Positions 10,638 through 19,182 of a DNA stretch of 64,000 nt are shown piece by piece. Numbering within the stretch: the stretch's first letter is position 1; every line of letters starts with the position of its first letter. The DNA is from Paenibacillus amylolyticus. Lineage in GTDB: Bacteria; Bacillota; Bacilli; Paenibacillales; Paenibacillaceae. The position numbers and the translations under genes are program-made. The stretch lies in assembly GCF_001570725.1 (NCBI RefSeq), contig NZ_BCNV01000001.1, positions 744,001-808,000 of the forward strand, read 5' to 3'. The notes beneath the pieces are model-generated. The model was not told the origin of the DNA. It saw nothing but the letters and a program-made list of their open reading frames with translations, and made no database searches.

Positions 10638-10666
10638 TTGACATGATACATTTTGTATCATAGAGT
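10638..10666 (+). promoter_or_regulatory. Lasso operon promoter with palindromic operator
   Basis: TTGACA (-35, 10638-10643), a 17-base spacer and TAGAGT (-10, 10661-10666). The spacer is an inverted repeat: TGATACA, TTT, TGTATCA (10644-10660), or 19 bases counting the flanking A and T. A regulator bound here would overlap RNA polymerase. The 420-base gap before the sulfotransferase gene otherwise shows no gene. Start of transcription would lie about 190 bases upstream of the first CDS. Regulator unknown and not encoded nearby. Confidence 0.6.
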
Positions 10667-10864
10667 AAAACTATGAATACATAACGTATCTGAGAGTTGT
10701 CGAAAGAATACATGTATTTTGCATCACTCTTGGGTAAAATTCCGACGGAATGTTGCAAAATGCTGACCTATAGCGTTCGTAGTAATCGTTTTGCCAAGCA
10801 CAAAAGTAGAGTCTTGTCTATCCCGGCTGCATGCTTATTTTAATGAACAGAGGAGAGGCTGCCA

Positions 10865-12133
10865 TTGATCGACGCTCAAGGTAACGGACTTGTTTTCTTA
10901 CTATGTGTTCCCCGCAGTGGTAGCTCGTTATCCACCGTCATGCTACAAAATCACAGCCGTATATTTGCCACCCAGGAAATGTGGTTTCTGATGAGTCTTG
11001 TCGATCTGCCAAAGACCGATTCACGTGCTTATGGTGGCAGCTCCATCATGCGTCAGTTCTACAATGCCATGGTATCTGAGGATGTCTTCGAAAAGGCGTG
11101 CAGAAGTTTTGCTCTTGAGATCTACAATGGATTCCTGGAAGGCAGTGGAGCAGATTTCATCGTTGATAAATCACCTCGTTATTATTACATGCTTGAATGG
11201 CTGGATCGTCTGTTCCCGCAGTCCAAGCGCATTCATCTCCAGCGTAATCCTCTGGCCATCGCAGCATCATTCAAAAAGGTAAACCGTCATACAGGTGAAG
11301 GATTCGACCTGACTCATAGTCTGCAGAGTAACAAATTAAATATGAAAGCTGTAGATCTCACACTGGGTATGCTCCGTTTGAATGATTATTTTGCCGAACC
11401 ACACGCCAATGCGCATGAACTGCAATATGAACAATTGGTCGCCAGACCTCAGGAAGAACTCGAGAAACTATGTGCATTTCTGGGAATTCGATATGAACAG
11501 GGTATGGAACAGTATGGACAGTTTCTAGACAGTGCAAAATCTGACATGTTCTACAGTATGGGTGTGGGTGATCCATTCCTCTCTTCGCATCAAGAGGCTC
11601 ATCAGGGTTCTGTTAACAACTGGAAAAGTATATTAGATCCGCAAGAAGTTGAACTGTATTGCCGTGTGATGGGTGCAGATCTGTTCCACCGGATGGGGTA
11701 CAGTGAACAGCTGGCGGAAGCTGAACAATGGACGGGTGTTCGTTATGAGGCAAGTCCGGATCAGGAGGTCATTGACCGAATCACGCATCAGTTGACGGTA
11801 GCGACCGGTTGCCAGTGGCAGCAACAATACCGGCTGCAGCCAGCTGATTCTGTTGTTCGTGATTCGCTCGCGAATCGGAATGATCCAGTTGGCGAAGGAA
11901 AGGAAAAGACAGATCCGACGTTGGCTGCGCTGGCAACGATCAGGCAATTGCAGGCCGCACTGCGTGCAGCAGATCATCGTCTGGAACGGGGATACAGTGA
12001 GCGTGAGCGCTTGAAAGTCCAGCTGGCCTCCGCTCAAAGCAAAATACAGCGTATCAAATCATGGGTACCATTTGGTCATCAGATCAGCGCCTGGGCTTCA
12101 CAGCGCAAGATTCTACGGGGAGGGAAATCATGA
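10865..12133 (+). CDS. Sulfotransferase family protein of the lasso operon
   Basis: PAPS-dependent sulfotransferase fold. The 5'-phosphosulfate-binding loop is PRSGSSL (residues 16-22) and the 3'-phosphate-binding strand is seen in HLQRNPLAIA. TTG start with AGAGGAGAGG upstream. 422 residues: a catalytic part of about 300 residues plus a C-terminal tail with a probable coiled coil (about 365-405). The last four bases overlap the cyclase start (ATGA), so it belongs to the lasso operon. Inferred role: sulfation of the lasso peptide (Tyr, Ser or Thr in the core). Sulfotransferase homologues are known in paeninodin-type clusters, but I do not know of a proven product. Confidence 0.85.
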   Translation: MIDAQGNGLVFLLCVPRSGSSLSTVMLQNHSRIFATQEMWFLMSLVDLPKTDSRAYGGSSIMRQFYNAMVSEDVFEKACRSFALEIYNGFLEGSGADFIVDKSPRYYYMLEWLDRLFPQSKRIHLQRNPLAIAASFKKVNRHTGEGFDLTHSLQSNKLNMKAVDLTLGMLRLNDYFAEPHANAHELQYEQLVARPQEELEKLCAFLGIRYEQGMEQYGQFLDSAKSDMFYSMGVGDPFLSSHQEAHQGSVNNWKSILDPQEVELYCRVMGADLFHRMGYSEQLAEAEQWTGVRYEASPDQEVIDRITHQLTVATGCQWQQQYRLQPADSVVRDSLANRNDPVGEGKEKTDPTLAALATIRQLQAALRAADHRLERGYSERERLKVQLASAQSKIQRIKSWVPFGHQISAWASQRKILRGGKS

Positions 12134-14061
12134 GCGCCATAGCAGGAATTGTTCACAACGATGGTCAGCAGGCGCTATGGGAAGACAGCTGGCGTTTGTA
12201 CGCAAGCCTGGGGCATGTTCCTGCAGATACGACAGGCGTATGGAAGGGACATGAGGCATTCCTCAGCTGTCATGCCCAGTGGATTACACCGGAATCAGTG
12301 AGCGAGAAGCTGCCTTTATATGATGAGGAAAGTGGTCTGACCATCACAGCAGATGCCATCCTGGATAATCGGGAACAACTGGCTGATCAATTGCACATAT
12401 CCAGAGCGGAACTGGCTATGCTGGCGGATAGTGAACTGATCTTGCGTGCCTATCAACGCTGGGGAGACGATGTAGCTGTCCGATTGCTAGGGGATTTTGT
12501 ATTTGCCATCTGGGATGATCGGAATCGCAAACTATATGCAGCAAGAGACATTACAGGCATGAGAGCTTTTTATTACCGACATGATGGTTCACGTTTTGCT
12601 TTCTGTACACTCATGAATCCGTTGCTCGGGCTTGAAGGGGTACATAAAGAACTTGATGAGACCTGGTTGTCTGAGTTCCTTGCCATTCCTGACATGCATG
12701 ATTCAGCAGATATCAACTCGACCGTATATCGGGGAATAAGCCAACTGCCTTCTGCACATACACTTGTCTTCCGGGACGGGAGACTGGAACTGAAGCAATA
12801 CCATCGCTGGGATGAAGTGGAGCCTCTAAGACTTAAGTCCGACGGTGAGTATGTAGAAGCGTTTCGAGAGGTCTTTGGGCAGGCTGTCGGATCACGATTG
12901 CGAACCCACAGACAGGTGGCTGCTGCATTAAGTGGCGGGTTGGACTCTGGGGCCGTGGTTGGTTTTGCCTCCGGAACACTGAGAAGTCAGGGCAAACGGC
13001 TGCATGCCTATAGTTATGTTCCCGTGCCGGATTTCACTGATTATACGTCGAAAACGTTGCTGGCGGACGAGAGGCCCTTCATTCGTTCCACCATTAATCA
13101 TGTCGGCAATATAACCGAGAACTATCTTGATTTTGAAGGCAGAAGTCCACTTAGTGAAGTAGATACCTGGCTCGACATTATGGAAATGCCCTATAAATAC
13201 TTTGAAAATTCGTTCTGGATACGCGGATTCTATGAAAAAGCGAGCCAGCAGGATGCAGGCATTCTGCTCACAGGAGCACGTGGTAATTTCACCATCTCCT
13301 GGGGGCCTGCTCTGGATTATTACGCCAGTCTACTGAAAAGTGGTCGCTGGTACCGCTGGTTCCGTGAGATGCAGCAGTATAGTGAACGGACCGGCATGCC
13401 CTTCTCCCGTATAGCCAAGATCACCGGGAAAAAGGCATATCCGGATTGGTTCAAGGCTCAATCCAAAGGAGCCAGCCAGGCTGCATCCGTGCAGTTGATC
13501 CATCCTGATTTTGCGCAAAGAACGGGTGTACTGGAACGACTCAAATCCATTATTGTTCTGCAGGGTGGTGCTCAGGCGGATGCACTCAAAGTGCGTGCCG
13601 AGAAATTCAATAATCTGGCCATTGCGAACAAAAACGGTGCTGTAGCCACGAAATGTTCTCTCCGTTATCGGGCTTGGGAGCGTGACCCGACAAGCGATGC
13701 CAGAGTCATTCGGTTCTGCTTGTCCGTACCGATTGAACAATATGTGAAACACGGGACGGATCGCTCCTTGATTCGCCGGGCTACTTCACCAGAGTTGCCT
13801 GACAAGGTCAGACTGAATCAGCGGGTACGGGGTGTACAGCCGGCGGACTGGTTACATCGCATCATTCCGAATTGGGATGCCTTTACGGCAGAGTTGCGTG
13901 CGTTGTGTTCTGATAGCAAGGTTGCTGGCATATTAAACACGGAGCGTATCAAGTCTGCTCTAGCCAATTTTCCGAGTCCGAGACCTGAACTTGCTTCTCA
14001 TCCAGATCTGCGATTAATGATGCATAGTCTGATCGTTTATCGGTTCATTCGGAAATTCTGA
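12130..14061 (+). CDS. Lasso peptide cyclase (asparagine synthetase homologue, C protein)
   Basis: ATP-dependent macrolactam synthetase: adenylates the side-chain carboxyl of the ring Asp and joins it to the core N-terminus. Start at ATG 12130 (MSAIAGIV), coupled to the upstream gene by ATGA; the 23 in-frame codons before it lack a ribosome site. 643 residues. The N-terminal domain resembles class II glutaminase but lacks the Cys that follows Met in glutamine-dependent asparagine synthetases, as usual in lasso cyclases. The synthetase domain has the PP-loop LSGGLDSG near residue 268. It lies directly before the precursor gene, as in other paeninodin-type clusters. Confidence 0.93.
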   Translation: MSAIAGIVHNDGQQALWEDSWRLYASLGHVPADTTGVWKGHEAFLSCHAQWITPESVSEKLPLYDEESGLTITADAILDNREQLADQLHISRAELAMLADSELILRAYQRWGDDVAVRLLGDFVFAIWDDRNRKLYAARDITGMRAFYYRHDGSRFAFCTLMNPLLGLEGVHKELDETWLSEFLAIPDMHDSADINSTVYRGISQLPSAHTLVFRDGRLELKQYHRWDEVEPLRLKSDGEYVEAFREVFGQAVGSRLRTHRQVAAALSGGLDSGAVVGFASGTLRSQGKRLHAYSYVPVPDFTDYTSKTLLADERPFIRSTINHVGNITENYLDFEGRSPLSEVDTWLDIMEMPYKYFENSFWIRGFYEKASQQDAGILLTGARGNFTISWGPALDYYASLLKSGRWYRWFREMQQYSERTGMPFSRIAKITGKKAYPDWFKAQSKGASQAASVQLIHPDFAQRTGVLERLKSIIVLQGGAQADALKVRAEKFNNLAIANKNGAVATKCSLRYRAWERDPTSDARVIRFCLSVPIEQYVKHGTDRSLIRRATSPELPDKVRLNQRVRGVQPADWLHRIIPNWDAFTAELRALCSDSKVAGILNTERIKSALANFPSPRPELASHPDLRLMMHSLIVYRFIRKF

Positions 14062-14090
14062 ATGAGGGCACATGAAAGGAGGTGAATACG

Positions 14091-14228
14091 ATGCAAATGG
14101 AAAAAAAGGAATGGCAAGCACCAGCTCTTGAAGTGTTGGAAGTCAATCAAACGATGGCCGGTACTGGCTACAGACAAATTGACTGGGTAACGGTTCACGA
14201 TGCGGATCTGTACGATCCAACTTCCTAA
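14091..14228 (+). CDS. Lasso peptide precursor (A peptide), paeninodin-like
   Basis: 45-residue peptide with a near-perfect ribosome site (AAAGGAGGTG, 6 bases from the ATG). The leader (22 residues) carries the RRE recognition pattern W8-x-x-P11-x-L13-x-x-L16 and Thr21 at the penultimate leader position, required by lasso processing enzymes. Predicted cleavage is after Met22, giving a 23-residue core starting AGTGYRQID. Ala1 and Asp9 would form a 9-residue macrolactam ring. The 14-residue tail contains Trp10, His14, Tyr19, Pro21, Thr22 and C-terminal Ser23. Layout, lengths and the TM-AG junction match paeninodin as I recall it, but the core differs at most positions. It lies between cyclase and kinase genes and is followed by an attenuator-like structure. 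Confidence 0.93.
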   Translation: MQMEKKEWQAPALEVLEVNQTMAGTGYRQIDWVTVHDADLYDPTS

Positions 14229-14241
14229 GTTATTAAGTTTT

Positions 14242-14303
14242 ATGAAGTGTCATCATACTTAAAGGGCGGAATGCACTAAATCCAGCTTTTCGCCTCCGCC
14301 CTT
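14242..14303 (+). promoter_or_regulatory. Possible antiterminator arm and mini-ORF after the lasso precursor
   Basis: AAGGGCGGA (14262-14270) is perfectly complementary to TCCGCCCTT (14295-14303), whose last six bases are also part of the terminator stem at 14298-14329. The two hairpins exclude each other. A six-codon reading frame (ATG at 14242, with two adjacent His codons, TAA ending at 14262) finishes exactly at the first arm; it has no ribosome site and could only be reached by reinitiation after the precursor stop. Confidence 0.45.
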
Positions 14304-14337
14304 ATATTGAGCAACACGAATATAAGGGCTTTTTTTT
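14298..14337 (+). terminator. Intra-operon terminator between lasso precursor and kinase
   Basis: Perfect 11-bp stem GCCCTTATATT/AATATAAGGGC, 10-base loop, followed by eight T. It sits inside the operon, so it should let precursor mRNA accumulate above the downstream maturation and export genes. Confidence 0.85.
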
Positions 14338-14366
14338 ACATTTTATTACGAAGGAGGCGTCGTTCA

Positions 14367-15314
14367 TTGTTGCCTGTGCATTATGTAGCGTATGGTTTGC
14401 GCTGGTCGAGCCAAATTCCAATGCCTGAATTACAGAGCGTACCCAAGGATGCAGAGATTCGTTCTGATGTCGTGGATGTACACATTGAGTCATCAGATCT
14501 GAATACATTATGGGAAAAGTGGGATCTCGGCAACGACAACTTTGTGGCACGGGAAGGCAGCCTTTTTTTCAAAATCGAAGATACAGGTCTGTTTCTAATG
14601 GAGCACGGAAAGCGCATCGTTGTATGCCCCCAGCCGGAAGCAGATGAGAAGAAGGTTAGATTATTTATTCTGGGCACATGTATGGCGGTCATTATGATGC
14701 AACGTGGCATTCTTCCGCTGCATGGTAGTGCAGTTGTTATTGATGGATGGGCTTACGCATTTGTCGGACATTCGGGGGCAGGTAAATCGACGTTGTCGGC
14801 TGCACTCGCATCACGCGGGTATCCGCTTCTCACCGATGATGTTGTCGCACTGACCTGGGATGCCGGGGGAAGGGCCATCGTATCACCTGGTTATCCGCAG
14901 CAGAAATTGTGGCAGCCCAGTCTGGATGGCTTCGGCATGAAGGAACAGGATTATGCAACGGTTCATGCAGAGATTACGAAGTATGCCATACCTGTTCAGC
15001 ACTATTTTCATGAGATGGCTGTGCCACTGGCAGGGATATTTGAACTTGCTCCACAACCGGAAGAAGACCATACGTCCGTTCAACTGGTTGAAGTGACAGG
15101 GCTGGAACGACTGCATCTGCTGTGTTCCCATACGTTCCGTGGTGGACTTGTTGCAAGACAGGGGTTGGCACAATGGTTGTTCGAGACCGTCTCAAGGCTC
15201 TCGGCAAGTGTGGAAATAGGTAGATTGACCAGAACCGGTGCTGAGTTTACAGCATTTGAGATGGTGGATCGGATCACAGATCATATTCGCAAAGGAGTGC
15301 ATACAGGACAATGA
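14367..15314 (+). CDS. HPr-kinase-like lasso peptide kinase (K)
   Basis: Homologue of the C-terminal catalytic domain of HPr kinase/phosphorylase found in paeninodin-type clusters, where it phosphorylates the C-terminal Ser of the precursor. Walker A GHSGAGKST lies near residue 133. Start chosen at TTG 14367 because AAGGAGG (14351-14357) is 9 bases before it; an in-frame TTG at 14307 lies inside the terminator stem and is rejected. 315 residues. The precursor here ends in Ser, the expected acceptor. Overlaps the B1 gene by ATGA. Substrate assignment is inferred from cluster context. Confidence 0.88.
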   Translation: MLPVHYVAYGLRWSSQIPMPELQSVPKDAEIRSDVVDVHIESSDLNTLWEKWDLGNDNFVAREGSLFFKIEDTGLFLMEHGKRIVVCPQPEADEKKVRLFILGTCMAVIMMQRGILPLHGSAVVIDGWAYAFVGHSGAGKSTLSAALASRGYPLLTDDVVALTWDAGGRAIVSPGYPQQKLWQPSLDGFGMKEQDYATVHAEITKYAIPVQHYFHEMAVPLAGIFELAPQPEEDHTSVQLVEVTGLERLHLLCSHTFRGGLVARQGLAQWLFETVSRLSASVEIGRLTRTGAEFTAFEMVDRITDHIRKGVHTGQ

Positions 15315-15610
15315 CAGCGACTACACCGATGAATGTGGAAGACCGGGTAACCCGGAAGGAAGGCAATCTGGTTAGTGATATGGGCAGTGAGAAAGTTATG
15401 ATGAGCATTAGCTCTGGAAAGTACTATAATCTCGGGAGTACCGGCGGGAGAATCTGGGATCTGATTGCAGAGGAACGCACATTGGGTGAACTGGTTGAGG
15501 TGCTGGCTGCGGAGTATGAGATTGAGCCAGATGTATGTCGTGAGCAGGTAGTGCAATTCCTGGAACATCTTTCCCGTGAAGGACTAATTGACGTTACCCG
15601 CGGAGTGTAG
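15311..15610 (+). CDS. Lasso B1 protein, PqqD-type RiPP recognition element
   Basis: 99-residue PqqD-like winged-helix protein. In split-B lasso systems it binds the precursor leader (via the Y/W-x-x-P motif) and presents it to the B2 protease. Recognisable from the GKYYNLGSTGGRIWDLI segment typical of PqqD domains. It is translationally coupled to the kinase (ATGA at 15311) and is followed 4 bases later by the B2 start. The split B1/B2 arrangement is the rule in Bacillota. Confidence 0.92.
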   Translation: MTATTPMNVEDRVTRKEGNLVSDMGSEKVMMSISSGKYYNLGSTGGRIWDLIAEERTLGELVEVLAAEYEIEPDVCREQVVQFLEHLSREGLIDVTRGV

Positions 15611-15614
15611 AACG

Positions 15615-16097
15615 ATGCTGCGAAAAATAAAGGCCTATTTCTCCCTTCCACGCGCGATGCGCCGACTGGTCTGGGAAGCTTATGTCCTCCTGGGTTGGGC
15701 GCGAATTCTGAAGGCTATGCCATTTGCCAAAATCGCACCAGGGCTAGGGACGCCCATGGTCGAAACACCGATGACCGGACTCGACCGCAGCGAGGTAATT
15801 GCGATACGGAATATTTCCAAAGCGATTGTGCTTGCCAGCAAATATACGTTATGGGAAAGCCGCTGCCTGGTGATGGCGATTGCCGGAATGAAAATGCTTG
15901 AGCGACGCAAGATAGAGAGTACGTTATATATGGGGACTGCACGGAATAAGCAAGGACATATGATGGCTCATGCCTGGCTGCGAAGTGGGAAATTGATCGT
16001 GACCGGAGCTGATACTATGGACCAATATACGGTTGTCGGTGTGTTTGGCAAACGGTGTCCGGAGAAGGGATCTGGGGAGATTGTCTATGATACATGA
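15615..16097 (+). CDS. Lasso B2 protein, transglutaminase-like leader peptidase
   Basis: Cysteine protease with a transglutaminase fold that removes the lasso leader peptide. The catalytic Cys is C84 (ESRCLVMA) and the His is H119 (AHAW); an Asp follows in the GKLIVTGAD stretch. 160 residues from ATG 15615; an in-frame TTG at 15588 would run into B1 and has no ribosome site. The gene ends 11 bases inside the nucleotidyltransferase gene. Confidence 0.92.
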   Translation: MLRKIKAYFSLPRAMRRLVWEAYVLLGWARILKAMPFAKIAPGLGTPMVETPMTGLDRSEVIAIRNISKAIVLASKYTLWESRCLVMAIAGMKMLERRKIESTLYMGTARNKQGHMMAHAWLRSGKLIVTGADTMDQYTVVGVFGKRCPEKGSGEIVYDT

Positions 16098-17283
16098 AAG
16101 TGAACTCTATTCATCAGGGTTTCCGAAGGAGCTTAAGCTGATTTTGAGCATGATTAGAGGTGATCTGACGGCTCTATCCCCTGAAGAACTCAAGGCGAGT
16201 TTGCAAGGAACCGATTGGCAGCTCTTTCTGCGGCTTGTCTATCATCACCGCTTATACTCTGTCCTTTATTTGAAAATGAAAGAACTGAACTCCACGATCA
16301 TTCCTGCAGATGTTATGGAGAGTTTGAGACAACAATATACAGCCAATACGTTTCGTATGTTACATCTGACAGCTGAGATGGAGCAGGTATGCGGAGCTTT
16401 TCGTGAACGCGGCATCCGCAATATTACACTAAAGGGACCAGCGCTCGCGCATGATCTCTATGGCGATGTATCGATGCGAACCTCCAAAGACCTGGATATT
16501 CTGATTCCATTCGATGATGTGGAAGCGGCTGAAGGCATTCTGGCTACCCTCGGATACGTATCCAAGGAAGGGGAGCGGGCACCTACGGTGCGCAGCTGGA
16601 AATGGCGGGAACATCATATCTGTTACACCCATCCGGTCAAACGGACTCAAGTGGAGATCCATTGGCGCCTGAACCCGGATTCGGGCAAAGAAACCGATTT
16701 TGAATTGCTGTGGAAACGTAGCCGGTTCAGTTCATACACACAGACACCTGTCCGTATGCTCGAACAAGAAGATCTATGGGCCTATCTCGTAACCCATGGT
16801 GCACGACACGGCTGGTTCAGACTGCGCTGGTTACTGGATATCGATCAGATGATCCGCAGCATGCCACTCGATGTGAAGAAAGTAGAGAGACGTCTGAAAG
16901 CTGAGGGACGTTTATCGATCGGTTCACAGGCTCTTTATCTGGTTTCGGAGCTGCTGAACACGCCGCTGGATGTAGAGTACAGGTCCTTGATGTCCTTGAG
17001 TGACCGTACAGGCAAGCGATTAGCCAACGAAGGCGCAAAGTTCATGAACGACATGCTGGAAAGTCCGGCTGATATGAAAAATTATCAATCGTATTTGTTT
17101 AAACTTCGAAGCACGAAGCAGAAGTGGTTCTTCTTTATTGAACGCTTGTATCCAAGTACATGGGATGTGGATCAATTGCCGCTTCCACGTTCGTTGTTTT
17201 TTCTATACTTTCCGTTACGTCCGTTTCTCTGGTTCTGGCGGCGAATTAAAAGGTATACGGTGACGGAAAGGGGTAAAGTATGA
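16087..17283 (+). CDS. Nucleotidyltransferase family protein of the lasso operon (N)
   Basis: 398-residue protein of the uncharacterised nucleotidyltransferase family often found in lasso and other RiPP clusters. The likely active site is the DLD pair in TSKDLDILIPF, after the LKGPALAHDLYGD segment. Start at ATG 16087 with GGGGAG 8 bases upstream, overlapping B2 by 11 bases. In the related pseudomycoidin system, as I recall, such an enzyme adds a further group to the kinase-installed phosphate. Here it is inferred to act after K on the C-terminal Ser. The exact group transferred cannot be predicted. Confidence 0.8.
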   Translation: MIHESELYSSGFPKELKLILSMIRGDLTALSPEELKASLQGTDWQLFLRLVYHHRLYSVLYLKMKELNSTIIPADVMESLRQQYTANTFRMLHLTAEMEQVCGAFRERGIRNITLKGPALAHDLYGDVSMRTSKDLDILIPFDDVEAAEGILATLGYVSKEGERAPTVRSWKWREHHICYTHPVKRTQVEIHWRLNPDSGKETDFELLWKRSRFSSYTQTPVRMLEQEDLWAYLVTHGARHGWFRLRWLLDIDQMIRSMPLDVKKVERRLKAEGRLSIGSQALYLVSELLNTPLDVEYRSLMSLSDRTGKRLANEGAKFMNDMLESPADMKNYQSYLFKLRSTKQKWFFFIERLYPSTWDVDQLPLPRSLFFLYFPLRPFLWFWRRIKRYTVTERGKV

Positions 17284-19100
17284 TCTCGGAATTAAAGTAC
17301 TTCATGCGAAAGCTGCATCATGTCACGGGGCCCATTCTATATTGGAATCTGCTAGGAATGATCTGTATCAGTCTCATGGAAGGGATCGGCATCTACATGC
17401 TTGTTCCGATGCTGAGTCTGATTGGCATATTTGAGATGGGCTCCACAGGCTTAAACATTCCCTGGCTTGGCGAAGTGTTGAATCGTTTTTCTGAAAATAG
17501 CCAATTGTTACTCGTACTGTTCACCTTTGTGTTAATTGTCTCCGGACAGGCCTGGATGCAGCGCCTCCAGACGATCCGTAATACGCGAATCCAGCAGCAA
17601 TTTGTACGAACGCTGCGCATGGAAACCTATGGAGCCATTATCATGGCGCAATGGTCATTTTTTCTCCAAAAACGAAAATCCGATTTTAACCATATATTAA
17701 CGACTGAACTTGCACGTGTGAGCCAAGGAACGAGCATTATGCTGCAAATGGCAGCCTCGCTGATCTTTACGGGGATACAGATTGGTCTTGCTTTCTGGTT
17801 ATCCGCCAAGCTGACGGCACTTGTGCTGGTCTGTGGATTGCTCTTATTTATAGTCTTGAGAAAATTCGTCAAGCGGGCCAAGCAGATCGGAGACCAGACC
17901 TCTGAATTCTCGCAAAGTTATTATAACGGCATTACCGAGCATTTCAACGGCATTAAGGATATTAAGAGCAACATGCTTGAGCGTTCACATATGAACTGGT
18001 TCGAGCGCATGTGCAGACAGATTGAACGCAACGTCATTCAGTTCAGCCAATTGAACAGTGGAACACAGCTGATTCACCGGATGTCCGCGGCTATCATTAT
18101 TGCGGCATTCATCTATCTTTCTCTCCGTGTAATGACGGTACCTCCGGCAAGTCTACTGCTTATTATCCTTATCTTTTCCCGCTTATGGCCCAGATTTACG
18201 GCAATTCAGTCCAATCTGGAGTACATCAGCTCCATGCTGCCTGCGTTTCGGGTGGTAAGAGAATTGCAAGCGCAGACGGCGAAAAGTCGTGAGATTAGTG
18301 AAGAGATTGCTTCAGCTGGAGATGTTGGAATTGATGGGATTCAACCAATGGCACTTAAAGAATCTATCACATGTCAGGATGTCTCTTATCGCTATGAGGG
18401 CAGTGATACCTACTCATTAATGAATGTGCAAGCTTCTATTCCGGCAAGGGGCATGACTGCAATCGTAGGCAAATCCGGAGCAGGGAAGAGCACGCTGATA
18501 GATCTGATTATGGGCCTCGTCAGGCCCGAGACTGGTCGTATTTTGATTGATGGTATACCTCTGTCAGAAGAGCGACTACTGAGCTGGCGAAGTTCCATCG
18601 GATATGTCTCCCAGGACCCATTTCTATTTCATACGAGTATTCGTGAGAATCTGCGTCTGGTTGATCCAAATGCAAGTGAAGAACAGATGTGGCAGGCTTT
18701 GCAGTTTTCATCTTCTGCGGCTTTTGTGCGTAAGTTACCTCAGGGTTTGGATACGATTATAGGTGATCGAGGTATTCGTCTGTCGGGAGGAGAACGCCAG
18801 CGATTAGTGCTCGCCCGGGCCATGCTGCGGAATCCTTCGGTGCTAGTGCTGGATGAAGCAACGAGTGCGCTGGATAGTGAGAATGAACAGTATATTCATG
18901 AGGCGCTGGAACGGTTGAAAGGACATGTAACCATTATTGTGATTGCACACCGATTGTCCACCATTCGAACGGCAGATCGTGTGATTGTGCTGGACGAAGG
19001 TTGTGTCATCCAGGAGGGCGGATATCAGCAGTTATCTACAGACCCCGTAGGCACCTTCAGCAAACTACTGAACATGCAAGCGGGTGTTGTGGGACAGTAG
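17280..19100 (+). CDS. ABC exporter of the lasso operon (D)
   Basis: Fused-type half transporter: about six membrane helices in residues 1-310, then an ATPase domain with Walker A GKSGAGKST (near 397), signature LSGGERQR (near 501), Walker B VLVLDEATSALD and a following His in AHRLST. 606 residues, working as a dimer. Expected to export the mature lasso peptide and give self-immunity. Coupled to the nucleotidyltransferase gene by ATGA at 17280. No N-terminal C39 peptidase domain, consistent with leader removal by B2. Last gene of the operon. Confidence 0.93.
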   Translation: MISELKYFMRKLHHVTGPILYWNLLGMICISLMEGIGIYMLVPMLSLIGIFEMGSTGLNIPWLGEVLNRFSENSQLLLVLFTFVLIVSGQAWMQRLQTIRNTRIQQQFVRTLRMETYGAIIMAQWSFFLQKRKSDFNHILTTELARVSQGTSIMLQMAASLIFTGIQIGLAFWLSAKLTALVLVCGLLLFIVLRKFVKRAKQIGDQTSEFSQSYYNGITEHFNGIKDIKSNMLERSHMNWFERMCRQIERNVIQFSQLNSGTQLIHRMSAAIIIAAFIYLSLRVMTVPPASLLLIILIFSRLWPRFTAIQSNLEYISSMLPAFRVVRELQAQTAKSREISEEIASAGDVGIDGIQPMALKESITCQDVSYRYEGSDTYSLMNVQASIPARGMTAIVGKSGAGKSTLIDLIMGLVRPETGRILIDGIPLSEERLLSWRSSIGYVSQDPFLFHTSIRENLRLVDPNASEEQMWQALQFSSSAAFVRKLPQGLDTIIGDRGIRLSGGERQRLVLARAMLRNPSVLVLDEATSALDSENEQYIHEALERLKGHVTIIVIAHRLSTIRTADRVIVLDEGCVIQEGGYQQLSTDPVGTFSKLLNMQAGVVGQ

Positions 19101-19122
19101 GAGGTTATGACATAACGTAAAG

Positions 19123-19146
19123 AGGCGCGCCACGATGGGCGCGCCT
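19123..19146. terminator. GC-rich hairpin ending the lasso operon
   Basis: Perfect 9-bp stem AGGCGCGCC/GGCGCGCCT with a 6-base loop between convergent genes. The T-tract is very short on either strand, so termination efficiency is uncertain. Confidence 0.6.
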
Positions 19147-19182
19147 TTCATGTAAGTCGTTAATATAAGTAGTAACTGATAA

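Noticed and set aside
14307-14366. Upstream TTG start for the lasso kinase with an Arg-rich N-terminus
   Set aside because: These codons are the terminator stem and its T-tract; AAGGAGG at 14351 points to TTG 14367 instead.
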